Part shown: positions 55,945 through 64,000 of the stretch, one piece after another | Position numbering within the stretch: position 1 is the stretch's first letter | How the letters are laid out: the number at the start of each line of letters is the position of its first letter | NCBI RefSeq assembly: GCF_040958095.1 | Contig: NC_091214.1 | Coordinates: 7,837,545 to 7,901,544 of the forward strand | Origin: Procambarus clarkii | Lineage: Eukaryota; Arthropoda; Malacostraca; Decapoda; Cambaridae | Direction: 5' to 3' | DNA length: 64,000 bases | Position numbers and translations under genes: made by a program | Notes under the pieces: model-generated | What the model saw: only the letters and a program-made list of their open reading frames with translations | Database searches by the model: none | Told to the model about the DNA's origin: nothing

Positions 55945-58480
55945 CGTAAGAACATAAGAACAAAGGCAACTGCAGAAGGCCTATTGGCCCATACGAGGCA
56001 GCTCCTATTTATAACCACCCATTCCCACTCATATACATGTCCAACCCATGTTTGAAACAATCGAGGGACCCCACCTCCACAATTTTACGCGGCAATTGGT
56101 TCTACAAATCAACAACCCTGTTACTGAACCAGTATTTACCCAAGTCTTTCCTAAATCTAAACTTATCCAATTTATACCCATTGTTTCGTGTTCTGTCTTG
56201 TGTTGATACTTTTAATACCCTATTAATATCCCCTTTGTTATGTCCATTCACCCACCTGTAAACCTCTATCATGTCACCCCTAACTCTTCGCCTTTCCAGT
56301 GAATGCAACTTCAGCTTTGTTAATCTTTCTTCATATGAAAGATTTCTAATTGGGGGAATTAACTTAGTCATCCTACGCTGGACACGTTCAAGTGAATTTA
56401 TATCCTTTCTATAATACGGCGACCAAAACTGAACTGCATAATCTAAGTGGGGCCTAACTAGAGCAAGATATAGCTTGAGAACCACACCAGGTTCCTAACT
56501 AACGTTACTAACGCTTACTTACTTGTTACTAACGCTGCGATTAGTAAATCCTAGTGTCCGAATTGCCTTATTACGAACATTTATGCATTGATCCTTTTGT
56601 TTTAAATTCTTACTAATCATAACTCCCAGATCCCTTTCGCAATTCGACTTCGCAATCTCAACACCATTTAGCTCGTATCTTGTAACCCTATCATCATTAC
56701 CTAACCTCAGAACTTTACATTTATCAGCATTAAACTGCATCTGCCAATTCTTCGACCATTTCAAAACCCTATCTAGATCAACTTGAAGTGATAGTGAGTC
56801 CTCCTCCGAATTAATTTCCTTACCGATTTTCGTATCATCGGCAAATTTGCAAATGTTGCTACTCAAACCTGAATCTAAATCATTTATATATATTATAAAC
56901 AACAGAGGTCCAAGGACAGAGCCCTGAGGCACCCCACTTATATTTTCCCACTCTGACTTGACTCCATTTATACTAACTCTCTGTTTCCTTTGGTATAGCC
57001 ATGCCCTAATTCAGCTTAATATAGCACCCCCAATACCATGAGCTTCTATTTTTTTAATTAGTCTTTCATGTGGCACTGTATCAAAAGCTTTGCTAAAGTC
57101 AAGGTACACAACATCACAATCCTTACCACTATCAACTGCCTCAACTATGCTGGAATAAAAAGTTAGCAAATTTGTTAAACATGAACAGCCATTTGTAAAA
57201 CCATGTTGCGACTCATTTATTAATTTATGTTTTTCAAGATGGAGACGAATTGTATATGCAATTATTGATTCAAGTAACTTTCCCACAATAGACGTTAGGC
57301 TAATTGGCCGATAGTTTGACGCAAGTGATCTATCTCCTTTCTTAAAAATTGGTACCACATTAGCTACCTTCCATGACTCTGGCACTCTGCCTGACTCTAT
57401 TGATATATTAAATATGGTAGACAGTGGCTCGGAAAGCTCCTCTTTGCATTCTTTAAGCACCCTGGAAAACACTTCATCCGGCCCTGGGGATTTGTTTGGT
57501 TTTAGTTTTTCTAATTGTTTAATTACATCCTCCCTGGTAACTGCTAAACTAGTCAACCTGTCCCCATCCCCACCCACATAGACTTGTTCGGCTGAAGGCA
57601 TATTGTTAAGTTCTTCTTTAGTAAATACAGATATAAAATATTTGTTAAAAATACTACTCATCTCCTTGTCATTATCCGTTATTTGACCTGTCTCAGATTT
57701 TAATGGACCTATCCTTTCCCTAGTCTTAGTTCGATGTAACTGAAAAACCCTCTAGGATTTGTCTTTGCTTGCTCTGCAATGCGAACTTCATAGTTTCTTT
57801 TTGCTTTCCTAATCTCTTTTTTAACATTTCTAACCAATTGTATGAATTCCTGTTCTATTCTGACTTCCCCATTCTTAATCCTTTTGTACCAAGCTCTCTT
57901 TTTACCTATAAGGTTTTTTAAATTATTTGTTATCCACTTTGTCATTAGTATTCGACCTATTCAATTTGTATGGTATACTACGTTCCTGTGCTTTGTTTAG
58001 AATATTCTTAAATAAGTTATATATTAAATCCATTTCGAAATCCCCTTTTACGTCACCTATCGCTGGGTTCATGTCTCGCTCTAAGACCGGCCCACACCCC
58101 ATATCCAAGAGTTTCCAATCTATTTGACCCAAAAAATTTCTTAGGCTATTAAAATCAGCTTTTCAAACATCTGGCACTTTAACAGAATTTTCTCCTACAG
58201 GTCTATTCCATTCTATGCTAAATCTGATCACTGTTCACTATGCTAAATTTGTGATCACTGTTCCCTAGCTCACTCCCTATTTCGATGTCATTAATTTGTG
58301 TTTCCCTGTTAGTTAACACTAAATCTAAAATATTATTTTCCCGCGTTGGTTCCTTAATGTGTTGCGTAAGAAAGCAATCGTCAATTAATTCTAGAAAATC
58401 TTCTGCTTCACTATTCCCTCTTTTGTTCACCCAGTTTATTCCACTAAAATTAAAGTCACCCATGACATAAATACTGTTAG
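55945..58480 (-). mobile_element. CR1-like LINE, 5' truncated, multiple breaks
   Basis: The tail at 55945, 3' UTR, then ORF2 in pieces. C-terminal 56102-56485, RT with FADD 56519-56932, RT N-part 57011-57661, linker 57709-57945 and 57923-58132, and endonuclease end from 58218. A scrambled 30-bp stretch of GTTACTAAC-type repeats near 56490-56530 and a small duplication near 58230-58255 add to the frameshifts. It is truncated at ACTGTTAGAG (58480). Confidence 0.88.
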
Positions 58481-58583
58481 AGGAGCTTTCCGAGCCACTG
58501 TCTACCATATTTAATAAATCAATAGAGTCAGGCAGAGTGCCAGAGTCATGGAAGGTAAGAACATAAGAACATAAGAACAAAGA
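58481..58583. mobile_element. Chimeric CR1 junction pieces
   Basis: 58481-58554 is a 74-bp plus-strand RT piece (GAGGAGCTTTCCGAGCCACT to TCATGGAAGG). It is followed by a bare minus-strand CR1 tail (TAAGAACATAAGAACATAAG) to 58582. The tail has no 3' UTR behind it and runs straight into a plus-strand CR1. Confidence 0.7.
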
Positions 58584-61500
58584 AAAAACATAAATTACTA
58601 ATTGAGTCGCAACATGGTTTTATAAATGGCCGTTCATGTTTAACAAATTTGTTATCTTTTTATTCTAGCATTGTTGAGGCAGTTGATAGTGGTAAGGATT
58701 GCGATGTTGTATACCTTGACTTTAGCAAAGCTTTTGATACAGTGCCACATGAAAGACTGATTAAAAAAATAGAGTCTCATGGTATTGGGGGTGCTATATT
58801 AAGCTGGATTAGGGCATGGCTATACCAAAGGAAACAGAGAGTTAGTATAAATGGAATCAAGTCAGAGTGGGAAAATGTTGTAAGTGGAGTGCCTCAAGGC
58901 TCTGTCCTGGGACCTCTGTTGTTTATAATATATATAAATGATTTAGATTCAGGTTTGAGTAGCAACATTTGCAAATTTGCCGATGATACGAAAATCGGTA
59001 GGGAAATTAATTCGGAGGAGGACTCACTATCACTTCAAGTTGATCTAGATAGGGTTTTGAAATGGTCAAAGGATTGGCAGATGCAGTTTAATGCTGATAA
59101 ATGTAAAGTTCTGAGGTTAGGTAATGATGATAGAGTTACAAGATACGAGCTAGATGGTGTTGTGATTGCGAAGTCGGATTGCGAAAGGGATCTGGGAGTT
59201 ATGATTAGTAAGAATTTAAAACAAAAGGATCAATGCATAAATGTTCGTAATAAGGCAAATCGGACACTTGGATTTATTAATCGCAGCGTTAGTAACAAGA
59301 CACCTGGTGTGGTTCTCAAGCTATATCTTGCTCTAGTTAGGCCCCATTTAGATTATGCAGTTCAGTTTTGGTCGCCATATTATAGAATGGATATAAATTC
59401 ACTTGAACGTGTCCAGCGTAGGATGACTAAGTTAATTCCCCAAATTAGAAATCTTTCATATGAAGAAAGATTAACAAAGCTTAAGTTGCATTCACTGGAA
59501 AGGCGAAGAGTTAGGGGTGACATGATAGAGGTTTACAAGTGGATGAATGGACATAACCGGGGGGATATTAATAGGGTATTAAAAGTATCAACACATAAGA
59601 ACATAAGAACATAAGAACAAAGGTAACTGCAGAAGGCCTATTGGCCCATACGAGGCAGCTCCTATTCTATAACCACCCAATCCCACTCATATACTTGTCC
59701 AACCCGTGCTTGAAACAATCGAGGGACCCCACCTCCACAATGTTACGCGGCAATTGGTTCCACAAATCAACAACCCTGTTACTGAACCAGTATTTACCCA
59801 AGTCTTTCCTAAATCTAAACTTATCCAATTTATACTCATTGTTTCGTGTTCTGTCCTGTGTTGATACTTTTAATACCCTATTAATATCCCCCCGGTTATG
59901 TCCATTCATCCACTTGTAAACCTCTATCATGTCACCCCTAACTCTTCGCCTTTCCAGTGAATGCAACTTAAGCTTTGTTAATCTTTCTTCATATGAAAGA
60001 TTTCTAATTTGGGGAATTAACTTAGTCATCCTACGCTGGACACGTTCAAGTGAATTTATATCCATTCTATAATATGGCGACCAAAACTGAACTGCATAAT
60101 CTAAATGGGGCCTAACTAGAGCAAGATATAGCTTGAGAACCACACCAGGTGTCTTGTTACTAACGCTGCGATTAATAAATCCAAGTGTCCGATTTGCCTT
60201 ATTACGAACATTTATGCATTGATCCTTTTGTTTTAAATTCTTACTAATCATAACTCCCAGATCCCTTTCGCAATCCGACTTCGCAATCACAACACCATCT
60301 AGCTCGTATCTTGTAACTCTATCATCATTACCTAACCTCAGAACTTTACATTTATCAGCATTAAACTGCATCTGCCAATCCTTTGACCATATCAAAACCC
60401 TATCTAGATCAACTTGAAGTGATAGTGAGTCCTCCTCCGAATTAATTTCCCTACCGATTTTCGTATCATCGGCAAATTTGCAAATGTTGCTACTCAAACC
60501 TGAATCTAAATCATTTATATATATTATAAACAACAGAGGTCCCAGGACAGAGCCTTGAGGCACTCCACTTACAACATTTTCCCACTCTGACTTGATTCCA
60601 TTTATGCTAACTCTCTGCTTCCTTTGGTATAGCCATGCCCTAATCCAGCTTAATATAGCACCCCCAATACCATGAGACTCTATCTTTTTAATCAGTCTTT
60701 CATGTGGCACTGTATCAAAAGCTTTGCTAAAGTCAAGGTATACAACATCGCAATCCTTACCACTATCAACTGCCTCAACAATGCTAGAATAAAAAGATAA
60801 CAAATTTGTTAAACATGAACGGCCATTTATAAAACCATGTTGCGACTCAATTATTAATTTATGTTTTTCAAGATGAAGACGAATTTTATTTGCTATTATA
60901 GATTCGAGTAACTTTCCCACAATAGACGTTAGGCTAATTGGTCGATAGTTAGACGCAAGTGATCTATCTCCTCTCTTAAAAACTGGTATCACATTAGCAA
61001 CTTTCCAAAACTCTGGCACTCTGCCTGACTCTATTGATTTATTAAATATGGTTGACAGTGGGTCACAAAGCTCCTCTTTGCATTCTTTAAGCACCCTGGC
61101 AAACACTTCATCCGGCCCTGGGGATTTGTTTGGTTTGAGTTTTACTATTTGTTTAAGAACATCCTCCCTGGTAACTGTTAAACTCGTCAACCTGTCCTCG
61201 TCCCCACCCACATAGACTTGTTCGGCTGAAGGCATATTGTTAAGTTCCTCTTTAGTAAATACAGATACAAAATATTTATTAAAAATACTACTCATCTCTT
61301 CATCACTATCTGTTATTTGACCTGTCTCAGTTTTTAATGGACCTATCCTTTCCCTAGTCTTAGTACGATATAACTGAAAAAACACAGGACAGAACACGAA
61401 ACAATGGATATAAATTGGATAAGTTTAGATTTAGGAAAGACTTGGGTAAATACTGGTTCAGTAACAGGGTTGTTGATTTGTGGAACCAATTGCCGCGTAA

Positions 61501-61638
61501 CATTGTGGAGGTGGGGTCCCTCGATTGTTTCAAGCACGGGTTGGACAAGTATATGAGTGGGATTGGGTGGTTATAGAATAGGAGCTGCCTCGTATGGGCC
61601 AATAGGCCTTCTGCAGTTACCTTTGTTCTTATGTTCTA
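58584..61638 (+). mobile_element. CR1 split by a nested CR1 (58584-59594 and 61384-61638)
   Basis: The left part is open for 321 codons (58649-59614) through RT to LKVSTH. The right part resumes at ACACAGGACAGAACACG and finishes the C-terminus, 3' UTR and TTCTTATGTTCT tail. Joined across the insertion, the coding frame appears continuous. ACAC occurs at both edges of the insertion, consistent with a 4-base duplication or microhomology. Confidence 0.88.
59595..61383 (-). mobile_element. CR1 nested inside another CR1
   Basis: The tail complement with three octamers starts at 59593. The ORF2 part is open for over 570 codons (59667-61397) from FFQLYRTKTRERIGPLK through RT to GIGWL. It is truncated 5' at CTGAAAAAAC (61383). 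It is nearly identical to the copy at 61639-64000. Confidence 0.92.
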
Positions 61639-64000
61639 AAGGTAACTGCAGAAGGCCTATTGGCCCATACGAGGCAGCTCCTATTCTATAACCACCCAAT
61701 CCCACTCATATACTTGTCCAACCCGTGCTTGAAACAATCGAGGGACCCCACCTCCACAATGTTACGCGGCAATTGGTTCCACAAATCAACAACCCTGTTA
61801 CTGAACCAGTATTTACCCAAGTCTTTCCTAAATCTAAACTTAACCAATTTATATCCATTGTTTCGTGTTCTGTCCTGTGTTGATACTTTTAATACCCTAT
61901 TAATATCCCCCCGGTTATGTCCATTCATCCACTTGTAAACCTCTATCATGTCACCCCTAACTCTTCGCCTTTCCAGTGAATGCAACTTAAGCTTTGTTAA
62001 TCTTTCTTCATATGAAAGATTTCTAATTTGGGGAATTAACTTAGTCATCCTACGCTGGACACGTTCAAGTGAATTTATATCCATTCTATAATATGGCGAC
62101 CAAAACTGAACTGCATAATCTAAATGGGGCCTAACTAGAGCAAGATATAGCTTGAGAACCACACCAGGTGTCTTGTTACTAACGCTGCGATTAATAAATC
62201 CAAGTGTCCGATTTGCCTTATTACGAACATTTATGCATTGATCCTTTTGTTTTAAATTCTTACTAATCATAACTCCCAGATCCCTTTCGCAATCCGACTT
62301 CGCAATCACAACACCATCTAGCTCGTATCTTGTAACTCTATCATCATTACCTAACCTCAGAACTTTACATTTATCAGCATTAAACTGCATCTGCCAATCC
62401 TTTGACCATTTCAAAACCCTATCTAGATCAACTTGAAGTGATAGTGAGTCCTCCTCCGAATTAATTTCCCTACCGATTTTCGTATCATCGGCAAATTTGC
62501 AAATGTTGCTACTCAAACCTGAATCTAAATCATTTATATATATTATAAACAACAGAGGTCCCAGGACAGAGCCTTGAGGCACTCCACTTACAACATTTTC
62601 CCACTCTGACTTGATTCCATTTATACTAACTCTCTGTTTCCTTTGGTATAGCCATGCCCTAATCCAGCTTAATATAGCACCCCCAATACCATGAGACTCT
62701 ATCTTTTTAATCAGTCTTTCATGTGGCACTGTATCAAAAGCTTTGCTAAAGTCAAGGTATACAACATCGCAATCCTTACCACTATCAACTGCCTCAACAA
62801 TGCTAGAATAAAAAGATAACAAATTTGTTAAACATGAACGGCCATTTATAAAACCATGTTGCGACTCAATTATTAATTTATGTTTTTCAAGATGAAGACG
62901 AATTTTATTTGCTATTATGGATTCGAGTAACTTTCCCACAATAGACGTTAGGCTAATTGGTCGATAGTTAGACGCAAGTGATCTATCTCCTTTCTTAAAA
63001 ACTGGTATCACATTAGCAACTTTCCAAAACTCTGGCACTCTGCCTGACTCTATTGATTTATTAAATATGGTTGACAGTGGGTCACAAAGCTCCTCTTTGC
63101 ATTCTTTAAGCACCCTGGCAAACACTTCATCCGGCCCTGGGGATTTGTTTGGTTTAAGTTTTACTATTTGTTTAAGAACATCCTCCCTGGTAACTGCTAA
63201 ACTCGTCAACCTGTCCTCGTCCCCACCCACATAGACTTGTTCGGCTGAAGGCATATTGTTAAGTTCCTCTTTAGTAAATACAGATACAAAATATTTATTA
63301 AAAATACTACTCATCTCTTCATCACTATCTGTTATTTGACCTGTCTCAGTTTTTAATGGACCTATCCTTTCCCTAGTCTTGGTACGATATAACTGAAAAA
63401 ACCCTTTAGGATTTGTCTTTGCTTGCCCTGCTATGCGAACTTCATAGTTCCTTTTTGCTTTCCTTATCTCTTTTTTAACATTTCTAACCAGTTGTACGAA
63501 TTCCTGTTCTAAAGTGACCTCCCCATTTTTAATCCTTTTGTACCAAGCTCTCTTTTTACCTATAAGGTTCTTCAAATTCTTTGTTATCCACTTTGGGTCA
63601 TTAGTATTCGATCTATTCAATTTGTATGGTATACTACGTTCCTGTGCTTTGTTTAGAATATTCTTAAATAAGTTATATATTGAATCCACATCGAAATCCC
63701 CATTTAAGTCACCTATCGCTGGGTTCATGTCTCGCTCCAAGACCGACCCACACCCCATACCCAAGACTTTCCAATCAATTTGACCCAAAAAATTTCTTAG
63801 GCTATTAAAATCAGCTTTTCGAAAATCTGGCACTTTAACAGAATTTTCTCCTACTGGTCTATTCCATTCTATGCTAAATCTGATTTCTTTGTGATCACTG
63901 CTCCCTAGCTCACTCCCTATTTCGATGTCATTAATTTGCGTTTCCCTGTTAGTTAACACTAAATCTAAAATATTATTTTCCCGTGTTGGTTCCTTAATGT
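61639..64000 (-). mobile_element. CR1-like LINE running off the right edge
   Basis: The 3' UTR starts AAAGGTAACTGCAG at 61639, directly against the tail of the plus-strand CR1 that ends at 61638. With that neighbour it forms an inverted repeat of roughly 250 bp per arm. ORF2 extends to the window end. Confidence 0.92.
61686..64000 (-). CDS. CR1 ORF2, open to window edge (endonuclease C-part, linker, RT)
   Basis: No stop is seen from position 64000 (reading HIKEPTRENN, then LDLVLTNRETQ) to the stop at 61686, about 770 codons. RT motifs NYRPISLTS, YLDFSKAFDTVPH, GVPQGSVLGPLL and FADDTKIG are intact, as is the C-terminal RRRVRGDMIEVYKW block. The endonuclease N-terminus lies outside the window. 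ORF2 would nick target DNA and reverse transcribe the element RNA. This is the least damaged ORF2 here. Confidence 0.85.
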   Translation of the reverse strand, partial: IKEPTRENNILDLVLTNRETQINDIEIGSELGSSDHKEIRFSIEWNRPVGENSVKVPDFRKADFNSLRNFLGQIDWKVLGMGCGSVLERDMNPAIGDLNGDFDVDSIYNLFKNILNKAQERSIPYKLNRSNTNDPKWITKNLKNLIGKKRAWYKRIKNGEVTLEQEFVQLVRNVKKEIRKAKRNYEVRIAGQAKTNPKGFFQLYRTKTRERIGPLKTETGQITDSDEEMSSIFNKYFVSVFTKEELNNMPSAEQVYVGGDEDRLTSLAVTREDVLKQIVKLKPNKSPGPDEVFARVLKECKEELCDPLSTIFNKSIESGRVPEFWKVANVIPVFKKGDRSLASNYRPISLTSIVGKLLESIIANKIRLHLEKHKLIIESQHGFINGRSCLTNLLSFYSSIVEAVDSGKDCDVVYLDFSKAFDTVPHERLIKKIESHGIGGAILSWIRAWLYQRKQRVSINGIKSEWENVVSGVPQGSVLGPLLFIIYINDLDSGLSSNICKFADDTKIGREINSEEDSLSLQVDLDRVLKWSKDWQMQFNADKCKVLRLGNDDRVTRYELDGVVIAKSDCERDLGVMISKNLKQKDQCINVRNKANRTLGFINRSVSNKTPGVVLKLYLALVRPHLDYAVQFWSPYYRMDINSLERVQRRMTKLIPQIRNLSYEERLTKLKLHSLERRRVRGDMIEVYKWMNGHNRGDINRVLKVSTQDRTRNNGYKLVKFRFRKDLGKYWFSNRVVDLWNQLPRNIVEVGSLDCFKHGLDKYMSGIGWL

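Noticed and set aside
2863..64000. CRISPR arrays, bacterial operons, terminators
   Set aside because: No direct-repeat/spacer pattern, and the content is eukaryotic retroelements.

Overview
This is a repeat-dominated eukaryotic window with no prokaryotic gene organisation. An arthropod, most likely a decapod crustacean, is my best guess, based on the mix of CR1-like and RNase H-bearing LINEs, a Penelope-like element, tRNA-derived repeats and a C2H2 zinc-finger gene. The exact taxon is not proven by anything here. Almost every long open frame belongs to a transposable element. The only candidate host genes are three near-identical C2H2 zinc-finger frames. A 63-base insertion encoding part of an RRM domain is a captured host coding fragment.

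Layout. 1-1860: 5' end of a minus-strand LTR retrotransposon (gag start, leader, primer-binding site and a degraded LTR). 1858-2660: tandem 260-bp tRNA-like units. 2673-5907: broken plus-strand CR1. 5927-6942: solo LTR of the same LTR family with 5-bp target duplications. 6943-13200: I-like LINE pieces (RT plus RNase H, gag-like ORF1, 3' hairpins) with short CR1 and hammerhead-like pieces. 13343-14279: Penelope-like fragment whose ends form an inverted repeat. 14281-24440: CR1 copies on both strands, including a 2.96-kb tandem pair, the RRM insertion and a head-to-head tRNA-SINE palindrome. 24441-27780, 33220-43943 and 46696-55944: three copies of one duplicated locus carrying the zinc-finger gene, two with a shared foldback transposon. 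55945-64000: CR1 copies nested in one another.

The dominant family is a CR1-clade LINE about 4 kb long. ORF1 has a short coiled coil and an SGNH esterase domain. ORF2 has an APE endonuclease, a reverse transcriptase and a basic C-terminal region. The 3' end is an 8-bp TTCTTATG repeat. At least fifteen copies or fragments are present, many highly similar to each other, with new copies sitting in or against older copies and their tails. Comparing the three duplicated loci gives filled and empty sites, so several insertions can be ordered in time. Most ORF2 copies carry one to several stops or frameshifts. The copy running off the right edge has no visible stop and is the best candidate for a recently active element.
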